Assembly (NCBI GenBank): GCA_001179505.1
Contig: CDMY01000218.1
Location: 87,784-151,783, forward strand
Source of the DNA: Vitrella brassicaformis
Lineage: Eukaryota; Sar; Vitrellaceae
Length of the DNA stretch: 64,000 bases
Direction of reading: 5' to 3'
Every line of letters begins with the position of its first letter. Within the stretch, counting starts at the first letter, position 1. The notes below the pieces were generated by a model. That model made no database searches. It was not told the origin of the DNA and worked only from the letters and a program-made list of their open reading frames with translations. The translations under genes were made by a program, and so were the position numbers. This document shows positions 36,300-47,817 of this stretch, piece after piece.

Positions 36300-36745
36300 G
36301 GACAAATGATGCTGCAATACAGGATCGGTGTCAAGACAGACGACTGCACACAAGATGGCCACTTCTTAATTTCATCCAAGTGAGTGTAGCTGTCTGTCCG
36401 CATCCATCCATCCATCCACCCATCCATCCACCAAGCGTGTCGTTTCGTCCAGTGGAGATGCACTCCCAGTCAGTATGTCATGCCGAGTGCCAAGTGAATG
36501 CCAAACGATATGGGCCCAACAAGATGCTGCACAGATACAGACAGGATTGGTGTCAAGACAGACGACTCAACACACATGCCTACACACGATGGCCACTTAT
36601 TCATTCATCCAAGTGAGTGAAGCTGTCTGTCCGCATCCATCCATCCACCCATCAATCCATCAATCCATCGTATCCTTCACTCAATCCATCCATCCACCAA
36701 GCGTGTCGTTTCGTCCAGTGGAGATGCTAGTCCCAGTCAGAACTA
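36300..36745. repeat. Two tandem copies of a 200-bp unit containing (CATC)n
   Basis: Unit 1 (about 36300-36475) and unit 2 (about 36515-36745) share the blocks GGTGTCAAGACAGACGACT, GATGGCCACTT, ATCCAAGTGAGTG, GCTGTCTGTCCGCATCCATC and CCAAGCGTGTCGTTTCGTCC in the same order. Unit 2 has extra CATC/CAAT expansion. It lies just beyond the COQ4 stop codon. Confidence 0.8.
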
Positions 36746-36746
36746 A

Positions 36747-38186
36747 CTAGTAAGAAGTGTATCTCTGCAGTGAGGGCGGCGGCAGGGTGATGCCGCACTC
36801 ATGACGCAGCTCGTCCTGACACACACACCAACATGTATACGAGCGAAAGAAGGCCTCCTCGCCTCACTCACCAGTGGTCTGTCGAGCCACTTCTCAACAT
36901 AGACTAAATGCAGCGGCCTCTTGACTTTCCTCGCAGCATCAAACGCCTGCAGCACATCACCAACAGGGAGCACCAAGCACGTGTGTGAACGTTGATCGAA
37001 GCCACCATCTTCTCATCGCTGCCTGCCTGCTTACCCATGGCAGCAGCTCATTGAGTAGTATCCTTCTGGGGTAGAAGACCTCCCTCTTCTGGTACTTGAG
37101 GCCCTCAGCGGGACGCAGCGGCACCTCCAGAGGAGACGAAGCCGCCTCACTACTGCTGCTGCTGGTGGTGCTGGCGGGGGATGTTGACGGCTGAGATGGC
37201 TCGCTCGGCTGGCCTCTGCTCGATGGCCCTGCAGCTGTGGTCTCCCCCTGAGGCGCATTGGTGCTGCTGTCGATTGGTTCTTGCCGCACCACTGGTGCTG
37301 TGAAGGCCCCGACAAATGTGCTCAACACCGTCATCTGAGTGACGCAGGGGAGAAAGAGGTGGTATGCGTGTCTGTGTGCGCAGGTGTCCGTGTGTGGGCG
37401 TCACGCCACTCACCGGCAGCTTCGTTTGCGTCATTTCGATGGCCTTGAGGGCCACTTCGCACTCGACAGACGTGTTGAGGCTGAAGGCCACGTGCGCAAA
37501 GTCGTGGAGCTGAACCGCACAGACATCAACACGAACACCGCGACAGCCAGAGACGAAGTGGGTGAGTGCGTGTACTCAATGGATGGATAGCACCTACCCG
37601 ACCTGTCTGTATCGTGTCATGACGTATGCCAGGTTCTCGTCGTCGACATACTTAACAGGGTCACGCTCATGCGGGTGGTACCCAAACGTGTCCAGGAAGC
37701 GGACGTACTCGCGACTGACCACACACACACACAATGGCTGCTTATGACTGCCCAGCAACGAATCTGGTCATCTCACTCATATTAGTACCCCAGTGTGCCG
37801 CGTGGCAGCTCTCTAAGCCGGTCCAGCCTGATTTCTTCTTCCCTTATCAGCGGCCTGTCGTCCAAAACACGCCTGCCCTCTGAATCAGCACTACAACCAC
37901 ACACAGACAAGGAAACACGCACCTACATAAATGCAGTGTACTTGCACCTTCTCCCCTTAGTGTTGCGTACGTACCTCATTTGTTTGTGCATTGCAATGAG
38001 GGCCTCCCTGCCAGTCACCTCCCCCAGACAGGCCACCAGGTCGGCCCGCATGGGATCATTGAATGCGCCCAGTGCGGAGCTGACGGCCAGCGAGAGCTTG
38101 TCGAACACTGTTGTCTCGATGTGGTGGTGGCTGAATAGTGACGTGAACTCACGGGCGCTCCGGCAGGCGAGTGTCTGGCGCAGCAT
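36747..38186 (-). CDS. COQ4: Ubiquinone biosynthesis protein COQ4
   Basis: Seven exons on minus: 37975-38186, 37789-37872, 37603-37714, 37414-37509, 37035-37334, 36872-36946 and 36747-36815, closing to 315 residues. COQ4 organises the mitochondrial CoQ-synthesis complex and acts in the C1 decarboxylation/hydroxylation step. Family marks: SLAVSSALGAFNDPMRAD, LVACLGEVTGREAL, RGTLGREYVRFLD, YVDDENLAYVMTRYR, then the zinc motif HDFAH with Glu 11 residues after the second His (HDxxHx11E), LLNELLPWAFDAARK, VYVEKWLDRPLDELRHECGI. The N terminus MLRQTLACRSAREF suits a mitochondrial presequence. Odd: a Ser/Pro/Gln-rich insertion of about 60 residues (37110-37300) between the GAFTAP and YPRRILLNELLP segments. 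Divergent from pyruvate kinase, 260 bases away. Confidence 0.93.
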
Positions 38187-38446
38187 CGACGCTGAGGGCG
38201 GGATGATGAATCAGAGCAGCACTACATGGACAGGGATCTCTTCCCAGCTCAGTCAGATCAGCCTTTTTTGAAGCGCCTTTTGCCAACTCCCTCAGCAGCA
38301 GCGCTTTCATGCACCCTAGGCGGGCGGCTGCGAGCTTGCTTCGAAGAGAGAGGAGATCTTCTCTCAGATGCATCGCTGTTGGTGAATCGATTGAGTGCAG
38401 TGAGCCAGGCAGGACAGCCGCAGCCGCAGCCGCAGCAGCAGCCGTC
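38187..38446. promoter_or_regulatory. Shared upstream region of COQ4 and pyruvate kinase
   Basis: 260 bases separate the two divergent start codons. It has a (GCA/GCC)n tract just before the pyruvate kinase ATG. Both strands are open here, but neither frame adds recognisable sequence. Confidence 0.4.
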
Positions 38447-41309
38447 ATGATCTTGCTGACGACGTTGATCAGCGTCATGATGGTCTTCATCTGCCTGACA
38501 GCATCCCCGGTGGCTCATGCAGCATCCACTGCACCCATCCTGCAGCCGCCGGCATTCCTCACGCCATTGCACCCCGCCGGCTCGTCGCAGTCATCGTTAA
38601 GACGGCTGCGACGAAACAGATCTGTGCCGCTGCCGTCTATTGCGATGACGAGCAGTGTCAAGGAGGCTGGGAAGGATGCCCACGAGGCTATTGTGGCTGA
38701 CCGGGACCGCCAGGCTCACTCGATGGGGGAGCACATGCGGCGCTTTCGAATATGGAAGTTCACCAGAACCAAACAGGTCAGCCACACACAAACAGGCAGG
38801 CAGGCAGACAGACAGGTAGCACATCGATGCCCATGTTTCCCTCTCTCTCTGCGTGGTTAGGTGGCCACCCTGGGTCCGGCCACGGACACCTTTGACACGA
38901 TTGAGGCGCTCTTTTTGAACGGCGCTGACGTGTTTCGTTTGAACTTCTCCCACGGCACACACGAGGAGAAGGCCGAGTTCGTCCGCATCATCCGCGAGAT
39001 CGAGAAGAAGTGGAACCACCCAATCGCCATTCTCGCCGACCTGCAGGTGGGTGAGCAGCGGCCACACACAGCAACTGTGAGCACGTGTACCTGGGTCGTG
39101 TTGTGTGTTGAAACAGGGCCCCAAGCTGCGTATAGGGCTGTTTGACAAGGACCCGATACTCGTGGACGGCCAGCACTTCCGCTTCGACCTGCAGGACGAC
39201 ATTGGCGACGCCGCGAGGGTCAAGCTGCCGCACCCCGAGATCCTCGAGACACTCAGGGTGGGCGACGTGCTGCTCGTCGACGATGGAAAACTCAGAATGA
39301 AGGTCACAGACAGCCAAGCCATGAAGGCGTCCATCTTTGCAGACACATGGGGAAACGAATGGATGCGTGTGTGGGGGGTCCAGGTGCGTGAGGCCGGCGG
39401 CACGTATGTGTCTTGCACTGTGGAGGTCGGGGGCAAGATATCGTCTAGGAAGGGCGTCAACACGCCCACTGTCGTGCTGCCCATCAGCGCCATGTCTGAC
39501 AAAGACAGAAAGGACGCCGTCTTCGCCAAGTCATTGGTCAGTGGTGGGGTGCACGAGCCAGCCCACATTTGTCCATCTCTATGTGTGTGTGTGTGTGTGT
39601 GTGTGTAGGGTGTCGATTGGATAGCGCTTTCATTTGTTCAGCGGCCCGAAGACATCGCAGAGCTGAGACAGCTGGTCAGGCAGGGAGAGAGTATACCCCA
39701 CATCTGGGTATGTGCATGGTGTGTGTATACTGTCAGGTTGATGGTGACGTCAAGCTGATAGCCAAAGTGGAGAAGCCGTCGGCCGTCGAAAAGATCGAAG
39801 ACATCGTCAAAGTAACAACCAACACACACAAATCCCCCACACACAGATCATGAAGCATGAGTGTGTGCTGTGTGTGTGTGTCTGTCAGATAAGTGACGGC
39901 ATCATGGTGGCCCGCGGCGATTTGGGTGTTGAGATGATGCCCGAGGATGTGCCCATCATACAGAAACAAATCATCGACAGATGCCGACGGGTAGGTAGAG
40001 CCAGCCAGCCATACTACCAACCACCCACACGCGGATGTGCTCTGGCATGGGCGTGTGTGTGTGTGGTGGTTGCAGGAGGGACGACCGGTGATAGTTGCGA
40101 CACAGATGCTCGAGTCAATGATCGACAGCCCCACACCCACACGAGCGGTGGGTGCACTACACACACAACACACTGTATGTCACATCAGCTGACACGGGTG
40201 TGTGGGTGTGGGTGTGTGCGTGTGTGTTCAGGAGGCGTCTGATGTGGCGACGGCGATATACGACGGCGCCGATGCGGTGATGCTGAGCGGCGAGACGGCG
40301 GTGGGCAAATACGCCACTGAGACCGTCAACATGCAGCAGAGAATCATCGAACGGTAACCGCACAGACACAGCCACACAGAGGAAACACACGCTTGCTCAT
40401 GTGTGTTATATATACATCAGTGTGGAGGGCGACCCTCTGTATCGCAAGCGCATCGACGCGCAGGTCTACGACCCGGCCCGCACAGCGACCGACGCCATCA
40501 CCGTCGCTGCCAGACAGGTCAGCAAGCCGCACAACACCCACCTTGGCTGCTGTGACCCCTCTCTCTCTCCCTCTCTCTGTGTGTGTCTTCCTGCAGGTGG
40601 CCGACTTGACGCGTGCTAAGGCGATAGTTGTCTTCACATTGGGCGGCACGACGGTGATCCGTTCGTCCAAGGGCCGCCCACACATACCCGTCATAGCCGT
40701 CACACCCAAAGTCAAGACGGCTCGCACACTGCAGCTCTACTGGGGCGTTTACCCCATCGTCGGTGCGTCTGTCTGCACGGGCATTGCCTTCATGTGTGTG
40801 TGTGTGGATGGATGGTGTGTCGCCTGTGTGGTTGTTTGTCTTTCTCCTGTCAGAGGAGGACACAGACACGTTGGAGCAGTCGATTGACCACATGTTTGAG
40901 AAGGGGTGTGAGGTGGCCAGACAGGAGGGCATCTGCCAGTCCCCTGACGACCTGCTCGTCATCACCGCTGGTAAATCCACACACACACGGGCCGCCAGCA
41001 ACGCACAAACACTTCTCCTTCCTGGACGTGTGTGCACAGGTCTGCCCTTCGGCACACCTGGCGCCACCAACATCCTCCGGTACCCATCGCACAGCACAGC
41101 ACAGCACAGCCTGGAATGCAACATCAGATAGAGATGGCATGGCTGTGTTGGTGTTGGTGTGTCGCATGGCATGCAGTGTGTGCCAAGCGGCGGGTCCCAA
41201 CGTGTGGGATGTGGACAGCGAGCAGGCCCACGCCGGGCCGCCACAGCAGCTCCGCATCGAACCCTTGATGGAAGACAGCAGCGAACCAGACGGGACGGCA
41301 TTCTACTGA
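38447..41309 (+). CDS. PK: Pyruvate kinase with bipartite plastid-type leader
   Basis: Fourteen exons: 38447-38776, 38861-39046, 39117-39302, 39384-39536, 39609-39674, 39737-39811, 39889-39990, 40076-40147, 40232-40353, 40421-40517, 40597-40762, 40854-40970, 41040-41079 and 41177-41309, closing to 614 residues. It transfers phosphate from phosphoenolpyruvate to ADP. Motifs: [72 protein letters not shown] (metal and substrate loop), [34 protein letters not shown]. The start [19 protein letters not shown] is a strong signal peptide with cleavage expected near AHA-AS, followed by about 45 Ser/Arg/Pro-rich residues, as in bipartite leaders to secondary plastids. The C-terminal domain is present but ends in a degenerate tail. 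Exons 5-6 could be joined slightly differently. Confidence 0.93.
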
Positions 41310-42341
41310 ACGACCTGGCTGCTGTGTTGGGGACGGGATGGGGCGGGTTGAGGCAGCAGGGAGGCAGATGTGACGCAAAGGTGTGTGGGGTCATCACCTA
41401 CTGGTGAGTTTTGACACCTGGCCCACTCGACACACAAGACAGGATGGGAGGGAGGGAGGGAGGGAGGGAGGGAGGGGAAAGCCACCCAGCCGTGTATTTA
41501 TCAGACCTATCGCTCGGAAACAAAGAGGGAGAAGGCATTGGTGGTGGTATGTACCCACCCGGTCACGTTTTGGCTTGCTTCTGGAGGCAGGCAGGCAGGC
41601 AGGGAGGGTGCATCCATACGTACATACGTACATGTGCTGTGTGCATGTCATGTACGTGTACATGTGCGTATGTATACATTTGAGGTGAGGGGGGGATCGA
41701 GGGTACATGTACATGTACATGTACGCGTGTGAACCGTACATCGACCCATACAGACAAACAGACAGACGTTGACCAAGGCCTAGAGGCAGGGACATCGATG
41801 GCTCTCTCCGTGACTGACTGATCGACCCGATCCCGTTCCCTCTGTTTTCTTTATCACCATTGGTAGGGTTGGCCCATTGCTGGCTTGCTTGCTTGCACTG
41901 AGTGAAGGGCTTGTACATAGATAGATAGGCTGTTCGTGGTCCCTGGTATGGTATGTGGCTCGAGAACCCTTCGAGCCATGCATGCATGTTTGATGACGCT
42001 GAGTGACAATTTTGCGAACCTGATAGATAGATACACGCATCCCTCTCTCTCTCTCTCGGCCTGCATGTCTGATAGATGGTGGACATTTGTTCCTCTGCTC
42101 GATCGACCACCATTGTGGGTCACACAAGACTACTGATTGAAGAATGCAATTGATGCGCAGATTGATCACTGAGGTATTCGATAAACATCACAGACACGCA
42201 TGCGTGCCGTCAAAGCTAAACCTCACAGTGAGTGAGTGAGTGAGTGACACACAAAGCCCGACCCCGGCCAACTCTCTCCCTGAAAACAGAGACACCCAAA
42301 CGGCTCAAAACGCCAGCTACCCTACACGCCTCTTCTCTGAT
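41310..42341. other. Convergent intergenic region with simple repeats
   Basis: No gene seen. Repeats include GGGA (41446-41478), GGCA (41587-41604), TACATG/ACATGT palindromic runs (41618-41725), GATA (41916-41928) and GAGT (42228-42246). Confidence 0.5.
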
Positions 42342-43529
42342 TCACTCGTCCTCTTCCTCGTCGTCCTTGTCGGCCTTCTTCTTCCTCTTCTTCTTCTCCT
42401 TGGGCGGCTCAGGCTGCTTCTCGAGCGAGAGGATGAAGCTCCACTCATCCGCCGACACGGGCGACACCGACAGGCGAGCCCTGTGCGCAGGGCAAGGGAG
42501 AGGAGGAAGCAGGGCACACCACACAAACAAACATTGCAGATGGGTGGATACTCACTGGCTGGTTGCTGAGGCGCTCACAGACTTACCGTGTGAAGAGGTG
42601 CATGTCCTTGAGCTCCTTCTCTTTGTAGCGCTTCAACTCCTGACACACACGCAGAGGCAGCTCAGCTAGGTGTCCTGACAGTTGTCACCGTCTCCTGCCT
42701 GCCCGCATTGCCGTCCGTATACTTCGAGTGAAATCATGCGCTCCAGCTCACGCTCAAACTGCTCAGACAGACAACACGTACACAGAAAACCTGTTACCTG
42801 TCTGTGTGTCTGTGTGACGCTCACCTTGACATCGACCATGTCCCACCGCGGGTCCTCCTTCTTGCTCTTGGCGTCGTAATGGGGGTTCTGCGCATGGGAT
42901 GGGTGCGTGCAGTCGTATGCGCGTGAATGAATGGGTGAGGTCAGGCCACCTTCTCGTCGAACTGTGTGTGGTCGGGGTACGCCTCACGGACAATCGTCGC
43001 GATACCGACGATACCTACACAACACACACACACACACACACAAAGGGATAGGCCGGGCCCCCTGGACCAGCCGCCAGCGTACCTGGCACCTTGCAGTTTG
43101 AGTGATAGAAGAAGGCTTTGTCGCCGACCTTCATCCCTCGCATAACATTCCGCGCCTGGAAGTTGCGCACGCCATCCCTGAGCAAGCATTTGCTGATAGA
43201 CACTTGACCCTCCCTCCCCTCCCTCCCTCTCGGCTGCTGCTGACCACTCGGCCGTTTGGTCGGGGGACTCCTTCAGGTCGTCGATAGAGAACTTCATGTC
43301 CATGCCCTTCTCCATGCCTGCAATGCATGCGCCACACATACACAGACGCAGAAGAGAAGACGCCGATGTCACTGCATGACGTGTGAATGAATGAATGATT
43401 GGCTGGCTTACGAGAATCAGGTTCAGACTTCATGAGAAAGTACCGCGGTCCGTCCGCGGCAGCTGCAGATGAGGAGCACTCGCCTGCCTGGCCCTCTGCA
43501 GCCTCATCCCGCTTCCTCTTGGCTGGCAT
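42342..43529 (-). CDS. THYN1: EVE-domain protein (thymocyte nuclear protein 1 type)
   Basis: Seven or so exons on minus, from MPAKRKRDEAAEG at 43529 to TGA at 42342. After a basic, Ala/Ser-rich start comes the complete EVE domain: YFLMKSEPDS, FSIDDLKESPDQTAEWDGVR, NFQARNVMRGMKVGDKAFFY, HSNCKVPGIVGIATIVREAYPD, then NPHYDAKSKKEDPRWDMVDV, ELKDMHLFTRARLSVSPVSADEW, IL. EVE domains have a PUA-like fold and bind modified DNA or RNA bases. The tail is a run of Lys then Asp/Glu (KEKKKRKKKADKDDEEE), suggesting nuclear location. The frame is open upstream to an ATG at 43664, adding a hydrophobic segment; I prefer 43529. Confidence 0.9.
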
Positions 43530-43800
43530 CAGGTGCACCCTCCGAGCCCTCGGCAGGCGATGCTGGCTGCTGACAGTGCCGTCGAGCGGAGATCTGTCGA
43601 TGAAGGAAAGAGATGCCACAGAGTTACGCCCCAAAAAGGCGGCGAAGATAAGGGTGAGCGCCACGTTTCAGCTCGCGATCATTCTGGGGCCGGTTCGGGG
43701 GGGGCGTCATTGGTCCCTTCGGTACCGAGAGCGGCCAATCTACGGCATCCTTGTCCTCATTGACGGAATGGCGCTCTTCCCCACCTGAAGGAGCCGTGTG
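43530..43800. promoter_or_regulatory. Shared upstream region of divergent genes
   Basis: Separates the EVE-domain gene (minus) from the lectin/RTX surface-protein gene (plus). Both strands have open frames but no recognisable protein. Confidence 0.35.
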
Positions 43801-46800
43801 ATGATGGCGCTGAGGGCCCTCTTCCGCCGTCATCCAATTTGGGCCCTGGCGGCTGTGTGGCTTGCCGCCAACTTGGTGCCCATGGCATTCTCGAAAGGGA
43901 AGGGGGGAAAGGGAGCGACCACAACCACAACCACAACCACAACCACAACCACAACCACGACCACTACGACGCCTGCGCCGACCGGAACCAACCACTACGG
44001 CACGCCAGGTAAGCACCAGGCTGAGTAATGGATAGATGACACATATGTGCGCATATGTGCGCATTGTATGCAGCCGCCGGTGACTGGGTTCACCGGCCCC
44101 ACTCATGCTCTTATTACTACAGTACGCACACACGGCCCGACGGACAAACACAGGCATCTATAATGATTCTGTTCGTTGCATATGTTGTGGTCCAAATGTG
44201 TTGGTGTCCTTGTTCTCCGCACTCAGTCGACACGACGGTTACGGAGAACTACGTGAGCTCGCTTGCTCACTCAGAGAGGACACTGGACGCACTGCAGCCC
44301 CATTGCACTCATGCGCTGTGGTGATGTCTTGTGAATTAAGGAGGACCTGAGGTACTCCTGCCAGCAGGCCAAACCGGAGTGGGACGGTTCGCTCGTGGTC
44401 ATCGACGATGGCTATGAGAGCCAGTGGCTGGCGGACCACCTGCGGGCCGAAGGCGACGAGGACAAAAGAATGTGGGTCCGATACACGCGGGTAAAAGATA
44501 TTGTGTGTCCACACAAACAAGATGTCTCTCATAAGCCTATCTGTTCACATGTCATGACATCGAATGCAGAAAGGTCCTGATCCCGGTGAGGTACCCAAAA
44601 ACATGCCTGATATCGGGGGCTCATCGGCGGAGCGGGGTGGGTGGGAGCCCAACGAAACAGCATTCTGGGGCTGGGACGCCCCGAGCACTGGCCTGTGGGA
44701 CGTCTCGTGGGACGTGTCTTATCCCTGGGACAATTTTGATGGCGACGGGGCCCTTGCTATCGTCAAGGGGCCTGAGTATGAGGTCCCGGTAAGTATGCAA
44801 AACGATCTTCAAGAGACGGGCATGTGCACATATACTGGACTGGGTATGGGTGCTCCACATATGTCGATCAGTGGCACCTGGTACTACAGACTAAGGACAG
44901 GACCCAAACCTACCGGGCAATGGTATATGGCAGCCAGACAGGCAGGGGCAGGCGAATTCGCCCTGTTCTCTCGATTGTTGAGCACTTCCCCTCTTTTCTT
45001 TCCGTCATGCTATGTATGTATCCTGTCAGTGTGAGAAGCACGAGCCCAGCTGCGGTGCGTGACCATGGCCAACCAACCACACTGGACCACAGCCAAAACA
45101 AAGAGATCATTTTGCAAGTCTCGTGTTTATTTGTGCAGTGGAGCCCCCATCGGTGCAAGTGCTGATGCCATCTGTCTTCCCCGAGGATGCTGAAGCCAAC
45201 TATTTCGAGGTCACCATCCGGTTTTCAGAGGACATTTCTGGTCTGGCCTTCAACAACTTCACCAACCTGACGAGCTGGCAGACACTCGGCGGCGTCAACG
45301 GAGTTATCGCATTTGTTTCACAGCCAACCAACAGAGAGATTGTCGAGTGGATATGGCCCATACAGAAGGGACGCGTGACGATTCAGGTGCCGGAGAATGT
45401 ATTCTCACGTAACTACGGAAATTTGGACCACAACAACCCGTCGAATATCCTAACAGTGTACCATGGTGCGCTAGACGAAGTAATGTGAGACATGAATCAA
45501 TCTGTGTTTGTGTCCTGTGCACGTCGTCAGGCTGCGGGATGCTGTGGGGGAAAGGTTTAAGTCATACCGCAATTGACAATACAGACGCTTACTCCTGGTG
45601 GCACTGTGGCCGCCTTTGTTATGAGACCCCTAGCTGCAGATCGTTCAGCTTCGACGCCCGGAATGGCCAGGTGGGTGGCGGACCGGTCCCAGCTCCCTGT
45701 CGCCTCTATGATCAAGCCGAGCTCAGTGGCTCAGTAAACCCCGCTCAGGTCAGCTCCGCGAGAGCCTGCGCCGTGAATGAGGGTAAGATAATTCCATCGA
45801 TCTCGTCCCATCCCATTGTCCCCTTCCGTGCTTGAAGATGTGGAGGCACCTGAGGTGATGATAGTGCGCGGCGTTGACGCGAACGGGGGCCCCTTACCCG
45901 GCGGGAGCATCCCCCACTTCTACAACAATCCGAACTACATCCACCTATTTGCTGGTATGTGACAAAGAATGGAACACAACAGGACAGAATCTGACCCCAG
46001 TCAGCATCCATCACATCAAATGCATCACCAGAGTTTCACTTCACCGAGCCAGTGAATCACGTTGACCCCTCTGATCTGGATATCCAGTGCACCAACTGCG
46101 CTTTCGACGGGGGCATTGGCTGGGTCAAGGTCGGGCCTGTGGACAAGGAGAACGTCACATGGCCATTGTGGAGCGATCAATGGCGAGTGGAGGTATGTAG
46201 GGAGGTAGGTCGGTCGGTCGGTCAGTGCGTTGGTGGGGAGGTGGACTCTCTCATGTCTCTGTCCTTCAGATCCATCTGGATGAATTGCCACCCGGGTTCA
46301 CCACCGGCAAGGTCGTGATTGGACTCGATCCTTCCCACGATGTGGCGGATTTTTCCGGCAACCTTGTCAGCAATACTCCTGCGACACTAGAATTTGTCAT
46401 TCAACCCGCAGGTCACACTCATACACACACGCACGTCACCCACCCAGTATACAGAAAATCATCATTCATCCTGTTGTTTCTCGCTGCAGATACTACAACA
46501 ATAGGGCCCCCAACATCTCCCGTCAGCCCACCAGGTAAGCGTCAATCACAGCCACCAACCAGATATGCCTCCTTCTACTTGTGTCAAGATGAGCCTACCC
46601 CTACAAACGGGCCACCAGACCGCCGAATGGACCGCCAGATGGGGGCACAGGGGGGACGTCTCCGCCTCTCCAGCCAAACATACCATTTGACCAGGTAGAG
46701 ATTTCATCTGGCGGCTCGGATGATGGCGATCCAGCAGAAGGATGTGAGATTTCTGGCACACGAGGTATAAATGCAGACATGTGCCTTTCAACTGCCTTCT

Positions 46801-47686
46801 TGTGACTGATGCCTTTTTGCTTGCAGATGTCCGTTTGGCCTGTGCGGCATCACAGAGAAGAAAGTTCATCACTCTCGTGGAAGGCAGCTATATAGCTATT
46901 GTCGAGGGCTCGACACACGATGACACTCTGCGGGGCAACAGCCAATCCAACACCCTCATCGGTGGCGACGGCGCAGACATACTCGATGGCCGTGGCGGCA
47001 GCGATGAGCTGGTGGGGGGCGGCGGAGCCGATACCTCTATCATCGGTTTAGAAGAGGGAGACGTGACGATACAAGACTTCGATACTGGCACCGTTCACGA
47101 TCAGCTCAACCTCGCCAGCTTCCCCTCAATCACGAGCATGAGCGATCTTCGAGAGAGAATGACCAGCGGCAGCGTCATCATTGACATTGACAGAACCCAC
47201 AGAGTGCGCATCCTCTATCGCACGCCGCAAGAAATGTTGAATCCCAAGTATTTCCTGCTTTGGACTCCTGAAGGAGACGATGCAAGCGATGAAGCAGGCG
47301 ACGACGAATGCGGCTGGTTTTCTTACGCGAAGCCCGAGTGTGTGGACACAATCCTTAGCATCGTCGGGGGTATTGTTTTTGTGGCTGGTCTTTTTCTGGG
47401 GGCATGGCAATTCCTCGTCAAATGCGTCTGGAAGAGCTCGGCTCCCGCAGAGACAGAAGAAGAGCAAGTCAAGGTCGAGGCGAGAAAGCGCTCGATCTCT
47501 GACACACGCGACTCACGTGCCAGAAGCTCCCTCGCGACCAAGTCCGAGCGGAAGGTAGACAGAGATGTAACGGACATCGCCCGGGAGGAGCAGCATGATG
47601 TGGGCCCCTCTCACGTGACGCTGTATGAATCGAAACAAAAGGCCGATTCAAGTACACGAATTCATGTATCTAAGCACGTGTTTTGA
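43801..47686 (+). CDS. Single-pass surface protein: C-type lectin, Ig-like, PAN/Apple-like and RTX calcium-repeat domains
   Basis: Fifteen exons: 43801-44008, 44074-44121, 44227-44252, 44341-44490, 44570-44788, 44872-44922, 45030-45054, 45139-45465, 45531-45782, 45838-45954, 46032-46192, 46270-46411, 46490-46534, 46594-46764 and 46827-47686; phases close to 933 residues. Signal peptide (IWALAAVWLAANLVPMAFS), then a poly-Thr stalk. A C-type lectin-like domain follows (YSCQQAKPEWDGSLVVIDD, WEPNETAFWGWD, WHLVLQTKDR, CEK). Two Ig-like segments (FEVTIRFSEDISGLAFNNF and EFHFTEPVNH) flank a Cys-rich PAN/Apple-like module (WWHCGRLCYETPSCRSFSFD, PCRLYD). The last exon holds RTX repeats (NTLIGGDGADILDGRGG, DELVGGGGADT), an FDTG-DQLNL segment as in bacterial RTX proteins, a membrane helix (ILSIVGGIVFVAGLFLGAW) and a charged cytoplasmic tail of about 90 residues. 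Likely a calcium-dependent adhesion or recognition receptor. It is not a toxin: no lytic domain is seen. Confidence 0.8.
43919..43965 (+). repeat. Coding (ACAACC)n tract giving poly-Thr
   Basis: Alternating ACA/ACC codons give about 17 Thr residues directly after the signal peptide of the surface protein, a probable O-glycosylated stalk. Confidence 0.9.
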
Positions 47687-47817
47687 CGGATTTTTGTTTG
47701 AGACATTTTTACATGACGATATGTCAATTGCCTCAATCGTCATGTGCAAACAAAGGGATGTCTCTGTGTTGGATTTTAACTGCATTCAACACATTTCGAT
47801 CAACAAACCCTGCTCAG

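Noticed and set aside
38149-38490. Minus-strand ORF with poly-Ala directly opposite the pyruvate kinase start, sharing a TCATGA palindrome of start codons
   Set aside because: COQ4 homology begins at the ATG 38186, and joining the upstream ORF would need an intron of only about 34-40 bases. The overlap of ATGs is coincidental.
46546-46696. Frame reading DEPTPTNGPPDRRMD for exon 14 of the surface protein
   Set aside because: It stops at 46696; using the acceptor at 46593 gives an open frame that joins the next exon in phase.
46827-47686. RTX repeats as evidence for a pore-forming toxin
   Set aside because: Only the calcium-binding repeats and their C-terminal cap are present, fused to a membrane helix and a cytoplasmic tail; no lytic domain is seen.
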